This document shows positions 50,390 through 60,500 of a stretch of DNA of 64,000 nt, piece after piece. Within the stretch, counting starts at the first letter, position 1. Every line of letters starts with the position of its first letter. Source of the stretch: Franconibacter pulveris DSM 19144 (GTDB lineage: Bacteria; Pseudomonadota; Gammaproteobacteria; Enterobacterales; Enterobacteriaceae); NCBI GenBank assembly GCA_000621185.1, contig KK211225.1, forward strand, positions 88,181-152,180. Reading direction: 5' to 3'. A program made the position numbers and the translations under genes. The notes below the pieces were generated by a model, which ran no database searches, was not told the origin of the DNA, and saw nothing but the letters and a program-made list of their open reading frames with translations.

Positions 50390-51343
50390 ATGGACAAAAT
50401 TGGCGAAGATAAAATCGACGAATCCACCGATGAACTGGAAGTGGAAAGCGAAGAGAAAGAGAGCGGCGAAGAGATAGAGGTGAATGAGGAAGAGCTGCCT
50501 TCGCGAGCGATGGCTATCCACGAACATATTCGTCAGGACGGGGAGAAAGAGCTGGAGCGCGACGCGATGGCGCTGCTCTGGTCCGCCGTGGCAGCAGGGC
50601 TTTCAATGGGCGCCTCTTTGCTGGCGAAAGGGATTTTCCATGTGCATCTGGAAGGCATTCCCGGCGGCTTTCTGCTGGAGAGCCTGGGTTACACCTTCGG
50701 CTTTATTATCGTCATCATGGCGCGCCAGCAGCTGTTTACGGAGAACACCGTCACGGCGGTACTGCCGGTGATGCACAAACCCACCAGTACGAACTTCAAG
50801 CTGCTGTTTCGCCTGTGGGGGGTGGTGCTGTTCGGCAACCTTATCGGCACCGGCCTTGCAGCGCTGGCGTTTGAGTTTATGCCGATTTTCGACGAAGCGA
50901 CGCGTGATGCGTTCGTCTCTATCGGCATGGAAGTGATGCAGAACACGCCAGGCGAGATGTTCGCCAACGCGATTATTTCCGGCTGGATCATCGCCACCAT
51001 GGTCTGGATGTTCCCGGCGGCGGGCGCGGCGAAAATTCTGGTGATCATCCTGATGACATGGCTTATCGCGCTGGGCAACACAACGCACATCGTCGTGGGT
51101 ACGGTGGAAATTCTCTACCTTGTGTTTAACGGCACCATTCACTGGAGCGACTTTTTCTGGCCTTTCGCCCTGCCGACCCTTGCCGGCAATATTTGCGGCG
51201 GGACGTTTATTTTTGCGCTGTTAAGCCATGCGCAAATTCGCAACGACATGGCGACGCAGAAAAAAGAGAAGGCCAACGCGCAAGCGAAAAGCGAGCGGGT
51301 TATCGCGCAAAAAGAGCAAGAGGCGCGACGCGCGGCGCGTTGA
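50390..51343 (+). CDS. yfdC: FNT-family inner-membrane protein YfdC
   Basis: A 317-residue formate/nitrite-transporter-like protein. A highly acidic N-terminal tail (about 45 residues, rich in Glu and Asp) precedes six membrane segments with FNT features (ANAIISGWIIATMVWMFP, AGNICGGTFIF). The cargo is unknown. The ATG at 50390 follows TGGAGAGC. Next to argW, as in E. coli. Confidence 0.94.
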   Translation: MDKIGEDKIDESTDELEVESEEKESGEEIEVNEEELPSRAMAIHEHIRQDGEKELERDAMALLWSAVAAGLSMGASLLAKGIFHVHLEGIPGGFLLESLGYTFGFIIVIMARQQLFTENTVTAVLPVMHKPTSTNFKLLFRLWGVVLFGNLIGTGLAALAFEFMPIFDEATRDAFVSIGMEVMQNTPGEMFANAIISGWIIATMVWMFPAAGAAKILVIILMTWLIALGNTTHIVVGTVEILYLVFNGTIHWSDFFWPFALPTLAGNICGGTFIFALLSHAQIRNDMATQKKEKANAQAKSERVIAQKEQEARRAAR

Positions 51344-51381
51344 GCATTGGCGACAGAGTGAACAAACAGGCGGCGCAGCCC

Positions 51382-51409
51382 TTAACGCGAGGGTAAAAAT
51401 CGGTATACT
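51382..51409 (+). promoter_or_regulatory. Probable argW promoter
   Basis: TATACT at 51404-51409 with TTAACG 16 bp upstream, and a GC-rich discriminator (ACGCCGCC) ahead of the tRNA 5' end, as in stringently controlled tRNA promoters. Confidence 0.55.
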
Positions 51410-51420
51410 AACGCCGCCTT

Positions 51421-51495
51421 GTCCCCTTAGTTAAATGGATATAACGAGCCCCTCCTAAGGGCTAGTTGCAGGTTCGATTCCTGCAGGGGACGCCA
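51421..51495 (+). tRNA. argW: tRNA-Arg(CCU)
   Basis: 75 bases including encoded CCA. Acceptor GTCCCCT pairs with AGGGGAC, the anticodon stem AGCCC/GGGCT encloses CTCCTAA with anticodon CCT at 51454-51456, and the T-arm contains GGTTCGATTCC. It reads the rare AGG codon. argW is a well-known integration target for prophages and islands; here the type VI secretion locus lies directly beyond its 3' end. Confidence 0.97.
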
Positions 51496-51697
51496 TCGAT
51501 ACGCTTCCTGACCTCTACTGAATTCAATCTCCCCTTATAACCAGCAGTAAACTCTCAACCCTGGCGCTCCGCCATAAACCCATGTCTACTCAATTCAACG
51601 TGAATGGATAAACGTCTGGGGGCTATACCTCGGGCCGCTTCGGTAGTGACTGTCTCTTCAAATGTTTTCTTTCTGAGCGAGACCTGACACAGCCTGT

Positions 51698-51817
51698 TCA
51701 CGCGCTGTCTGTTTTCTTCCTGTAGCCCCGGTAACTTAAAATCCGCAGTACCATCGCAACAGCAATCAACAAACAGGACGCCTGGCCGATCAGATACGGA
51801 TTCACCAAACCGCTCAT
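51698..51817 (-). CDS. Small membrane protein (39 residues), unknown
   Basis: ATG 51817 to TGA 51698. The product begins MSGLVNPYLIGQASCLLIAV, has one hydrophobic helix (about residues 8-28) and a basic tail (RGYRKKTDSA). The start overlaps the stop of the preceding small frame as TAATG, a classic coupling arrangement that supports it being real. No good independent ribosome site. It would be the last gene of the type VI secretion transcript. Function unknown. Confidence 0.45.
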   Translation of the reverse strand: MSGLVNPYLIGQASCLLIAVAMVLRILSYRGYRKKTDSA

Positions 51818-51945
51818 TAAGATTGCTTAAAGCTCTTACAGCTACCTAAACGCCCCCAGGCCAGAACACCAATAAGGACCAGAACGATACCTGCAGGATG
51901 GGTATCTTTTTGCAATGTTTAATTTCTTTTTACATCCATGATCAT
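51817..51945 (-). pseudogene. Small membrane-protein frame with premature TAA
   Basis: Reading from ATG 51945 gives MIMDVKRN, a TAA at 51921-51919, then TLQKDTHPAGIVLVLIGVLA and onward to TAA at 51817. The hydrophobic helix and the overlap with the next start (TAATG) look like a real 40-residue single-span protein interrupted by one stop. Alternatively translation begins at TTG 51915, giving 32 residues. Confidence 0.4.
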
Positions 51946-52040
51946 CTACCCCGAGTAACAGGAATAGAAAAAGCCTCACCCTCCACCAGCGGGTCTTTGG
52001 TGAATACAGCAACGTCTGCACATTCTGTTTAGTCCCCCAT
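51842..52040 (-). pseudogene. Small frame disrupted by a G-run frameshift
   Basis: ATG 52040 overlaps the TGA of the preceding frame (TGATG), but it reads only MGD before TAA because of a five-G run (52034-52038). With four Gs it would read MGTKQNVQTLLYSPKTRWWR and continue into a hydrophobic VRLFLFLLLGV. The open stretch continues to TAG at 51844-51842. Interpreted as a short single-span protein gene broken by one inserted base; this is inference. Confidence 0.35.
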
Positions 52041-52094
52041 CACACCTCCATTCGCTCCTGAAGCCGCTCCATTCGCAGATGAAACTCTGCAATA

Positions 52095-52580
52095 TCAACC
52101 TGACGCTTTCTGCTGAACGGGACGGAGGCGGGTTGTCGCGTCGAGATAATGCTGTTGTTTCAGATGCCGTAACAATACCCGCCCCTCCGGCATAAACTCT
52201 GTGCCGTAGCGCACCAGACCAACTCCTTTGAGTTCAGCGTCAATGGCATAGCGAAGCTCACCGGGGACGTCCTGTTCCAGCAGGACAACGGCTACCTTTT
52301 TCAGACGGGGTTCATATTTGAGCAGTACGGCGGACAATATGCCCATCAGTTCATGGGCTGTACCCGGCATACCCTGGAGGATTTTAGTCATATCAGGCAG
52401 GCCATAGTCCGGCAGATGTTTAAGCGTGCCAGCACGGCAGTTAAGGATGCGCTGCATGTTGTCGAGCACCGAGAGGATGACCTGATTTTCTTCACTGACC
52501 TGATGGAGATCGAGGCCGCCGGTAAAGTTGCCGGTCAGCATTTCATACAGTGAAGGTGTGTTGTGTCCCTGGGGCATCAT
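52095..52580 (-). CDS. tssE: Type VI secretion baseplate subunit TssE
   Basis: A 161-residue gp25-like protein (GTLKHLPDYGLPDMTKILQG, KYEPRLKKVAVVLLEQD). It is part of the T6SS baseplate wedge and helps start sheath polymerisation. The start (ATG 52580 or 52577) overlaps the tssJ stop. Last full-length gene of the visible minus-strand T6SS operon. Confidence 0.93.
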   Translation of the reverse strand: MMPQGHNTPSLYEMLTGNFTGGLDLHQVSEENQVILSVLDNMQRILNCRAGTLKHLPDYGLPDMTKILQGMPGTAHELMGILSAVLLKYEPRLKKVAVVLLEQDVPGELRYAIDAELKGVGLVRYGTEFMPEGRVLLRHLKQQHYLDATTRLRPVQQKASG

Positions 52581-53122
52581 TCATCCTTAAGAGGTTGCAG
52601 AATCAGATGATTGTTACCGGCTTCCAGAATGCGCGGCTTATCCGGGTCAAGGTCTTCGCGCCCTATCACCAGCTTCCAGGTGTTGTTGACCATATCCGGG
52701 TGACGGAATAGCCCTGCCACAGCGACAAACTGCGCGTCTTCTTCCATTGGCATATCAAGATTTGCATCACCGCCAGGTTTCACCACAACATCCCGGATCG
52801 CGAGCAGGTCGGCTTTCAGTACGGTGTCGCCATCCTTGAGGAGCTGCTGGTAGACCGTTTTATCGAAGGTTTTGCGGTCTTTCAGCTGCCAGACACGAAC
52901 CACCACCGGCTCAGACAGCGAGTTACTTTCGCGGGAGTCCGTGTTCAGCGCTTCACGGGCGGTGAAATCCAGGTGCAGCACCTTAATCTTTTTATAGAAC
53001 AGACTATTAAACGTCGATTTTGCGCCATCAGTGATGCCCTGGGTCGCCCCGCAGCCCGTCAGGCTGAAGGCCAGCAGCGGTAACAGTAAGCCGGCAGATT
53101 TAGTTAAACTTGTACGTAACAC
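52577..53122 (-). CDS. tssJ: Type VI secretion lipoprotein TssJ
   Basis: A 181-residue outer-membrane lipoprotein. I chose GTG 53122 (VLRTSLTKSAGLLLPLLAFS), which gives a signal peptide with lipobox LTGC and acylated Cys24, preceded by AAGGAAACCGAT. The upstream in-frame ATG would bury the signal. The transthyretin-like fold region (TAREALNTDSRESNSLSEPV) follows. TssJ anchors the TssM-TssL complex to the outer membrane. It overlaps the tssG end by 23 bp. Confidence 0.93.
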   Translation of the reverse strand: MLRTSLTKSAGLLLPLLAFSLTGCGATQGITDGAKSTFNSLFYKKIKVLHLDFTAREALNTDSRESNSLSEPVVVRVWQLKDRKTFDKTVYQQLLKDGDTVLKADLLAIRDVVVKPGGDANLDMPMEEDAQFVAVAGLFRHPDMVNNTWKLVIGREDLDPDKPRILEAGNNHLILQPLKDE

Positions 53123-54185
53123 ATCGGTTTCCTTGTTGTGGTGTCGCGGGCTGCAGGCCGGTGTAAAAGCCCAGTTCCGTCGTAAAGGTCTGCGGGATAT
53201 CGTCCGGGAGGTCTTCGTCTTCCGCGCCCAGAACGCCATTCATCCCCAGCCAGAATGGGCCTTCGCCGAGCGGCGGCGGAGCCAACAGACGGGTGGCGGT
53301 AGTAAGGGTGATTTTTGCCTTAAAGCGCCAGCCCAGATACACCCTCAGCATCACCAGAAAATCCTGATACAGCAGGCCATCCGGTTTCCAGCCCTGCGCT
53401 TCCTGTTCATTATCGGTGGACAACGCTACCAGCAACTGGCTGTTGGCATCCATCGCCTCGTCACCGAGCGGCGTGTTACCATCCAGGAGAAAATCATCAT
53501 CGCCATAAAAACCCAGAGGCTGACTGACTTCCACCGGACGCAAACAGTACGGACTCACCTGTACGGTGGTATCCGGGGCCAGCAGGGTCACCAGCGCCTG
53601 CATGCCTTCCTGGGTTTTGCCCGGCTGCTGCAGTACGCCAAGCAGCGACAGAAAGCGTGATACCGGAGTGGCGATGTGCTCTGCGGTGCCCGGAATGCCC
53701 AGCCCCACCAGGCCAAGCAGTGACTGTGAAATGCTGTCGGTGCCGCCAGGCTCGAACGTCGCCGGGTAAGAGTATTTACGCCAGATGCGGTAAAACTGCG
53801 TCAGGATGCGGTGGCTGAAGATATCCAGAAAGCCCTGTAATGCCTCGTACCCTTCGCGACGCTGGGTGATGTCATTGAGGTACGCAGTTGGTAAGGGGGA
53901 ATCGACACCGTACATCCCCATAAAGGTCGTACGGATGAGCGGTGGCCTGCTGTCATCATCCTCGTCATATTCGACAGACTTCAGTTCGCTGGCCGGGAAG
54001 CCCATCCCCGGATGTGGCGCGAACCGCACCGGGTCATCTGCGGGATGGCTGGTTGAGCCCATCAACGGCCGGTCCGGATTTAGTTTCTCCAGTAACTGGC
54101 AGAAACGGTAAAAGTTTATCCGGTTAAGGTCAGCCTCCAGGCGCGAGGTCAGCCGGGAATACGGCGGTTGTGCTTCTCTTCCCAT
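53100..54185 (-). CDS. tssG: Type VI secretion baseplate subunit TssG
   Basis: A 361-residue baseplate protein. The FYRFCQLLEKLNPDRPL and VRFAPHPGMGFPASEL segments are characteristic of the TssG (ImpH/VasB) family. With TssF it forms the wedge around the VgrG hub. The start overlaps the end of tssF by 37 bp. Confidence 0.95.
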   Translation of the reverse strand: MGREAQPPYSRLTSRLEADLNRINFYRFCQLLEKLNPDRPLMGSTSHPADDPVRFAPHPGMGFPASELKSVEYDEDDDSRPPLIRTTFMGMYGVDSPLPTAYLNDITQRREGYEALQGFLDIFSHRILTQFYRIWRKYSYPATFEPGGTDSISQSLLGLVGLGIPGTAEHIATPVSRFLSLLGVLQQPGKTQEGMQALVTLLAPDTTVQVSPYCLRPVEVSQPLGFYGDDDFLLDGNTPLGDEAMDANSQLLVALSTDNEQEAQGWKPDGLLYQDFLVMLRVYLGWRFKAKITLTTATRLLAPPPLGEGPFWLGMNGVLGAEDEDLPDDIPQTFTTELGFYTGLQPATPQQGNRCVTYKFN

Positions 54186-55903
54186 TCCAGGCGCTCTCCG
54201 GTTGGTTGCAGGATGATAATCAGGCGGTTAAACAGATAGATATCGGTATACAGCGCGAAGAAGCGGCTCAGCATCTCGCCAAACAGGCAGATGTCACCGC
54301 GACCGGCAAAACCATGGCTGTCCAGCGTCACTTCAATCTGCACGCCGCGCACCAGGTAGCCCTGCTCGAAACGCTCGGTTTCGCTGTGCTTAACGTCAAT
54401 GATGGCTTCCAGGCGACGGCGGTTCATCTCGCTGTCGGTCCATTCGTACAGCGCCAGGGTACCGCGCAGCACGTCTGCGTTGTCCATCATCGACAGAAAA
54501 CCGCTGCCAAGATGACTCAGCACACGCCAGTGGAAACGGTCCTGCGCCGGGGGATAACAGGGCAGCGTCGGCGCACACAGGTTACGGACGGCAATACTTG
54601 CCGAGGTGGTTTTCATCACCGTATCGAGCACGGTGCTCTGCAGCGCACGGCGAGGTAGCTGTCCGTTGGTACCAGTGAGCGTCAGTGACAGGCTTTCATC
54701 CTCCGGCACCGTGTGGTTATCAAAGGCCTCGCCACCGAGGATAAGCCAGGTGTTATGCAGCCCGGACGGACCGCGGCGCACGCGGGTATGGTAGTAATAC
54801 TCCGGGGCTTCATGGCGCATCATCCCACCCTTGTGGCGGAAGCTCGAGAACGGCACGTAGGTATGCTGGCTCGACGACATCACCGAATCCACTGCGTATA
54901 TCTCGGTATGTCCATCCTGCACGCGCATCGGGCGCAGCATATATTCAGTCTGCAGGGAGTTGAGTGTCAGCGGGTCAGATTCCAGCGGGAACAGGTTAAT
55001 CACCGGCACACAGTTCAGGCGCAGATGTTTTTCAGTAAAGCTGAAGTCATGCTCCCAGCGCTCCGCCAGCACCACGTTGATTTCAAACCAGGGGAGCTCG
55101 GCCGGAAAGGCCACGGTATCCAGTCCACATAACCCCGTGAACATGAATTTCTCACGGAAGGTGAAGTACTCCAGCAGCAGCTGATAACCGCTAAAGCTGC
55201 TGCTGCCTTTCGGCCACAGGTCGTCGTCGTCGCCAAAACCCAGCGCGGTGAAATACCCGTCGAGCGGTCTCCTGTCCATGTCACCCGGCATCCGCAACCA
55301 GAGGCGCGCAGTGTTCATGGTAAAAGCTTCATGCATGGCGCAGGCCAGCGGTGCGTCTGCGTTGAAGTAGAACGGGAGCTGGCTGAGATCAACACGGCTC
55401 CAGTCGGCAAGATGGCTGCAGTTGAAGCGCAGGTTGATGACCGAACGCCCGTCAGAGTCAGTCGACAGGCGGGCGTGTTCCAGCGACAACGGCTGAAGGG
55501 TAATCTCTTTGGTTGTAGTGTACCGACAGCGAGTGCCCTTCTCACCGATCGGCCGCGAGTTCACCTCAAAGCCTTTCACAATACGCATCGGCTCTTTCAT
55601 TTCGCGCCATTCAGGCGTGAACTCCACCACCGACATTGACGGAATGGTGCGCAGGTAATGCGGCCACAGAAGGCTAACCAGCCCTTCGGTCAGTTCAGGC
55701 AGGTCGTCATCGAGCTTTTCACGCAGCCGGCCCATCAGGAAGGCAAAGCCCTCGAACAGGCGTTCCACGTACGGGTCGCGCGCGCCCGCTTTATCAAGAT
55801 TGAGCATTGCCGCCTGCTCGGGGTGAGCACGGGCAAACTCTTCACCGGCTTCCAGCAGGTAGCGCATTTCAGCGTCATAATAACGCAGGGTTAAATCATC
55901 CAT
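54149..55903 (-). CDS. tssF: Type VI secretion baseplate subunit TssF
   Basis: A 584-residue protein (ImpG/VasA family): MDDLTLRYYDAEMRYLLEAG, ARDPYVERLFEGFAFLMGR and PSMSVVEF are the classical N-terminal features. It assembles the baseplate with TssE, TssG and TssK. Starts 42 bp after tssA. Confidence 0.96.
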   Translation of the reverse strand: MDDLTLRYYDAEMRYLLEAGEEFARAHPEQAAMLNLDKAGARDPYVERLFEGFAFLMGRLREKLDDDLPELTEGLVSLLWPHYLRTIPSMSVVEFTPEWREMKEPMRIVKGFEVNSRPIGEKGTRCRYTTTKEITLQPLSLEHARLSTDSDGRSVINLRFNCSHLADWSRVDLSQLPFYFNADAPLACAMHEAFTMNTARLWLRMPGDMDRRPLDGYFTALGFGDDDDLWPKGSSSFSGYQLLLEYFTFREKFMFTGLCGLDTVAFPAELPWFEINVVLAERWEHDFSFTEKHLRLNCVPVINLFPLESDPLTLNSLQTEYMLRPMRVQDGHTEIYAVDSVMSSSQHTYVPFSSFRHKGGMMRHEAPEYYYHTRVRRGPSGLHNTWLILGGEAFDNHTVPEDESLSLTLTGTNGQLPRRALQSTVLDTVMKTTSASIAVRNLCAPTLPCYPPAQDRFHWRVLSHLGSGFLSMMDNADVLRGTLALYEWTDSEMNRRRLEAIIDVKHSETERFEQGYLVRGVQIEVTLDSHGFAGRGDICLFGEMLSRFFALYTDIYLFNRLIIILQPTGERLEWEEKHNRRIPG

Positions 55904-55945
55904 AAAAACCTGAATATATGTATGTTAAAGGTATGCCAGGCGTTA

Positions 55946-57547
55946 TTACCCACAAAGCACAGCACTGCTGGCCGGATCGAGCGCAATCAGACCGGACAGA
56001 AGCAAGTCCATTTCCGGCTGAAGCCGCGATTTTTCGGTTTCACTGCGCGTGGCTTTCATACGGAGCAGTCTGAGGCGGCGCGATTTCACTTCAAACAACA
56101 GCGCCGGCGTCCACTGCGTGAGGGTGATGGACTGTGCGGCACTGTCGAGTTCACCCAGCAGATGCAGCGCCAGTTCATTCTTGCCCTTCTGCTCAGCCAC
56201 TCGGGCCATCAGCAAACGAAGCAGCCATTTGTCTTTTGCCGAGTCGGTGCCCGGGCGGGTCTGCAGCCAGTGAAGTGTGGCATCCAGACCGTCAGTATCC
56301 GCTTTCTCCAGCGCTTCCGGCTCGAGCGCCAGGATATCGTTGTCAGAATCACTGGTGGTACTGACCGGCCCATCTTTCCAGCCGGGCATATCGTCGAGCA
56401 CGTCCTGATTTATCCAGTTCAGCGTGACCTCATCGGCAAACGGCGTACCGTCATTAAAGGCCAGGGTTTCCAGCCCGGTGAGGCGGCGCAGCAACCCTTT
56501 CAGGTCTGAAGTGATGATGTCGGCCAGTACATCCTGCCCCGACTTCACCAGGGCCTGGTGGATGTACCACTGCAAATCCAGCCAGAGGTGATTGGCGCCA
56601 CGCGAGAAGGTGCTGTCCGCCTGCTCCAGTATCTCCAGCCAGCTCTGCTGCAGATAGAGGCGTTTTAGCATCGCCCGCTGGTCAGCGCGCGGCGGTTCTA
56701 TTCGGGTTTTCCCTTCGGCATCCGGTGCCGGAATAGCACTCAGCGTATCATGACGCAGGCTTTTCATCAGCCGGTGTGCGGCGAGCCAGCCATCGGGCTG
56801 CTCACGCAGATATCCGGTCAGGGTACGGGCCTGAGCCAGCAAATCCTGACCGGAGGTAATGCGGCTCAGAACTGGCGCATCTGACTCGGTCGTGTGCGTG
56901 GAGGTCTGTGACTGAGCCTTATTACCGGCGTTCTGCGGGACCACGGCATCCACGCCACCGGCTTTTATCAGGCGAGATTCCAGGGCGCTGTACAGGGCAT
57001 TCAGCTCTGGTCGTGACGCCTCCGGCTCTGTCTCCAGACTGTCGTGGATGAGCAACAGCGCACCGGCAGTGCGCAGTGCATCGTCGCGTGCCACTTCCGG
57101 CCAGAGTGACAGGCTGTCCAGAACTCGGGAGCCTGCGAGCCACTCCAGCGCCGGTTTACGGCTCCGCTCGCGCTGAGGGTGAAGCTGCGTTCCATAGCGC
57201 TGTATCAACCCCGCCAGCAGTTCAAGCCCTTCGGCAAATCCGGTTTCCCCGTCCCGGTGCAGACGCGCCCAGCAGTAACAGGTAGCGACCCGGATGTCTT
57301 TGGCTGTAGTGGTCAGCAGTTTTTCGGCAAGCGTGCAAATCAACCCGGTATCGATGCCGGAAAGTTTATTGACCTCCTCCCGGATACGCTGAAAATCATC
57401 GTCATAGCCGGGGTCTTCTCCCGTCGGACTGGCATCACTTACCGGAGCAAGCCAGGGCTGCCAGTTTTCCGTGCGTGCCTGCGCCTGCCGCCGCAGCTGC
57501 GCGTCGTCAGCCTGACAGGCCGCGACCAGATTTTGCAGAGTGCTCAT
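55946..57547 (-). CDS. tssA: Type VI secretion protein TssA (ImpA_N plus VasJ-type C-terminus)
   Basis: A 533-residue protein with the ImpA N-terminal domain (SPTGEDPGYDDDFQRIREEV) and a long helical C-terminal region ending DLLLSGLIALDPASSAVLCG. TssA proteins prime or cap sheath assembly. Its ATG overlaps the tssM stop (TAATG). The paralogous family has several length classes; this one fits the longer group. Confidence 0.9.
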   Translation of the reverse strand: MSTLQNLVAACQADDAQLRRQAQARTENWQPWLAPVSDASPTGEDPGYDDDFQRIREEVNKLSGIDTGLICTLAEKLLTTTAKDIRVATCYCWARLHRDGETGFAEGLELLAGLIQRYGTQLHPQRERSRKPALEWLAGSRVLDSLSLWPEVARDDALRTAGALLLIHDSLETEPEASRPELNALYSALESRLIKAGGVDAVVPQNAGNKAQSQTSTHTTESDAPVLSRITSGQDLLAQARTLTGYLREQPDGWLAAHRLMKSLRHDTLSAIPAPDAEGKTRIEPPRADQRAMLKRLYLQQSWLEILEQADSTFSRGANHLWLDLQWYIHQALVKSGQDVLADIITSDLKGLLRRLTGLETLAFNDGTPFADEVTLNWINQDVLDDMPGWKDGPVSTTSDSDNDILALEPEALEKADTDGLDATLHWLQTRPGTDSAKDKWLLRLLMARVAEQKGKNELALHLLGELDSAAQSITLTQWTPALLFEVKSRRLRLLRMKATRSETEKSRLQPEMDLLLSGLIALDPASSAVLCG

Positions 57548-60500
57548 TATTCGACTCCCTCCATGTCACTGTTTCCGGCACTGGCCATCAGCGCCTGCGC
57601 GGTGGCCGCGCTGTCGACACTGAATATCTGATCCGGCAGCGTGAAACCGCGCAGATCCAGCAGCGCCAGCGGACCTTTTCCGAGTTGCGAGCGCAGCACC
57701 CACTGCAGGGTGCGACCGTCCGGGGCGGTAAAGCTCATCATCCACTGGCTGCGGTCAAGCTGCGCACGCTTGCCCTGGTCCAGCCAGCGAATAAAGCCCC
57801 AGGTCCCGCTGTAATCCCCGAACAGGCGCGCACCAGCGTTGACCGTGGTCCAGGTCAGCATCGTCCCCGGCTTGTAAGTCTCTCCCGGCCAGCGGAAGCT
57901 CTGCCAGTCGGCCATCTGATTGAAGTAGTGCAGCTTTTGTCCATCAATGGTCAGCTGTGTTTCGACCACCTGTGGTACAGGGCGCGCCTGCAGCTCAAAG
58001 CTGATGCCCTGGCTGCCATCGATGAACAGAATGTCTGACAGCTGGCTCAGCTGATTAATGGCCCGCAGGAAAGCCGGGTTAAAGCTCAGCCCCTGGCTGT
58101 TGACCTTATCCGGTACCCACTGGCTGCCCTCCTTGTGCAGCACACCGTTGAGCTCTGTCGTCAGGAAGCGCTCTATACGTCCGCTGTCCTTGCGCACAAA
58201 TTCAGCCAGCATCGGCAAAGAAGCATCACTTTTGCTGGCGGCAAACGGGAAACGTCCGTCAAAGGCGGTGTGCCAGTTCGCCACCACGGAGCGGCTCCAT
58301 TTGTCATTCAGACTCGCCGCCGACGGCTGAAGCACGGTCTCCCAGGCCTGGGTCAGTGGCTGCACAAACATCGTGCTGCCAAAACCACTCCACTCTTCGC
58401 CAAGGCTTGCAGAGATGAGACTTCCGTACTGCTGGGTATCGGTGAGATCCACGCTTTTGCCCTGGAATACGGTCTGCGCCAGGGTCTGCATCATTGCCTG
58501 CGGATCAGAAGCACTGGCCACCTGTTGCAGGCGCAGGCGCACGCGGGTGATGCGGGTCAGATACGTCTGCAGGCTCAGCGAGTTGTCAGCCGACATCACA
58601 TTGCTGCCTTTGTTTTTACCAAGAAGCTGAAGCAGCGGGCCAAAGGTTTCATCCAGCGGTCCCTGCGGCCCTGGCGCAGACTGGTCAATCGCAGGTTTGT
58701 CTTTCCCGCCTACGAGATCTTTAGCCGATTTGATGATGGAATCCGAAAGACCTTCGCGTTGCTGGCCGGTCTGCCCCTGCCAGGCGACGGTATTCATCAG
58801 AGCAATCAGTGGCGACTGACGGACATCACTCATCAGCGTCAGCTGGTCGGTAACGTCCGCAATGTTGTTTGCCGGATTAAGTCGCAAGCTGTTGAGGAAG
58901 CTCAGCCAACTGCCGGCAAAGTCAGTGAAGTAACGTTGCGTCAGACGTGCTTTCAGGGCTTCTGGTGACAGGTCTGAAGAAACCGCTTTCCGGCTGTCAC
59001 TCAGCACCCAGTCAATTTCATCCCGGCGGGAATTTGCGGCCTTTTCGATAGCCTGCTGAATGCCCCCTTCCCACGCCTGGCGGGTAAACATGCCTGGCAC
59101 CACTTCCTCGGTGGTGAACAGTCGCCGCGCATCAGTACCGCTGGTCATGTCTTCCAGGGATACATCGGCAAAGTTACGACGCACTGACTTGAGCATATTT
59201 TCATACAGTGTGCTTTCAGCGTTACGCCGTCCTATCTGCTGCAACAGTACCTGGCGGCTCTGGCTCACCAGCTGCGCATCCGGTGTGATTTTCCACTGTG
59301 GCTGCTTAGGCAGTTCGGAAATGTAGAAGGCCCACAAATCCGGCGACAGGCTTTGCCAGAGACCGGTTGAAATGCCCATTCGCGTCGGCTGCACGGTTTT
59401 CATGGTCTGTGCGTAATACGCGCCGTCTGCTTTATCCGGACGGGACATCATCAGCCAGGCCTTCAGTTGGTCATAACCCGGCTTTGCCAGTTGTGCCCGC
59501 TGGTCGCTGTTTGGCGCTGAATTGACCAGCTCTGTCAGTTTTTGCGTCAGGGCAGTATTTGCCGGATCGCGTATCAGGCGGTTGTTTGCCACGCCGTACC
59601 ACGGCAGCATTGCGTCGAGCAACTGCTGGTTATGGTCCAGACCAAAGCGCTGGTACCAGGGGGCTCCATCCTGAATGCGGTGCTGCAGGCGACCGGCGTC
59701 ATTACGTAGCGTATGCAGAGCCGTGAGCTGATAATCCGATACGGAAGGATGCTCCACCAGAGCATGCGCCTGCTGCGCCACAGAGACAATTTGCAGACGG
59801 TTGACCGCAAACGACAACAGTGTTCCCGCCCCCCAGATACCGATAATGACCATCAGCGTCCAGGCAAACGTCTGTTCCCACGCCATACCGACACGGCGGC
59901 CACGCACGCGGGTACAGTCATCAACAATCCCCTGCCAGGTCACCGGCAAGGTCAGCGCATGGCGTTGCGATTCCAGGATATATTTCTCAGCGTCGGCAGG
60001 TACAGCACCGGCTGTTTTTCCTGCGATAGCGGCGGGTTTATTCTCCGGCAGGCTGAACATCAGGCCACGCAGCGGAACGCGCTGCTGAGAAGCAGACAGC
60101 CATGGCACAAGTTGCTGAGCCCAGCGGGCGATACCGCCGTCTTTGAGGTACTGGCCAAGGCGCAGCAGGAAGTCGTGACCGTTGTTCTCAGCGACCTGAC
60201 TCACCCCCTGCGTACGCAATGCAGGCAGCATCAACTCAAGCTGACGGGTAATATCGTCAGGCTTAGCACGCAGCGGGAAAGCGGCCCCTACCGTCTGTTC
60301 AGTACGTTTTGCCTGCGACCACTTGCTGTCGCACAGTTGCCACAGCCAGACCGGGGCGGAATAACGCAGTAACTCGCTGATTTTTTCCAGTCCGCGCAAA
60401 TCGCTGTCGCTGATGTGCGGGGTCAGAGTCAGCGACTGCGGCAATACCCGAACAATCCCGTCCAGTGGGCGCCCGCGACGCAGTTTACGCAGCGCGATAT

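Larger units (their letters stand above)
51496..52094. other. argW-tssE interval: no intact long gene, decayed small frames
   Basis: 599 bp of visibly lower-GC sequence. The first 200 bp after argW hold nothing I can identify, and no copy of the tRNA 3' end was seen elsewhere in the window. The remainder, on the minus strand, reads as a chain of short membrane-protein-like frames directly behind tssE, some apparently broken (separate entries). The stretch next to tssE can be read as VDIAEFHLRMERLQERMEV ending in TGA at 52042-52040, an amphipathic segment with no ATG start. Confidence 0.6.

Noticed and set aside
51496..51697. Attachment-site repeat or integrase remnant next to argW
   Set aside because: I found no second copy of the tRNA 3' end and no integrase-like frame in the window; the partner site may lie outside.
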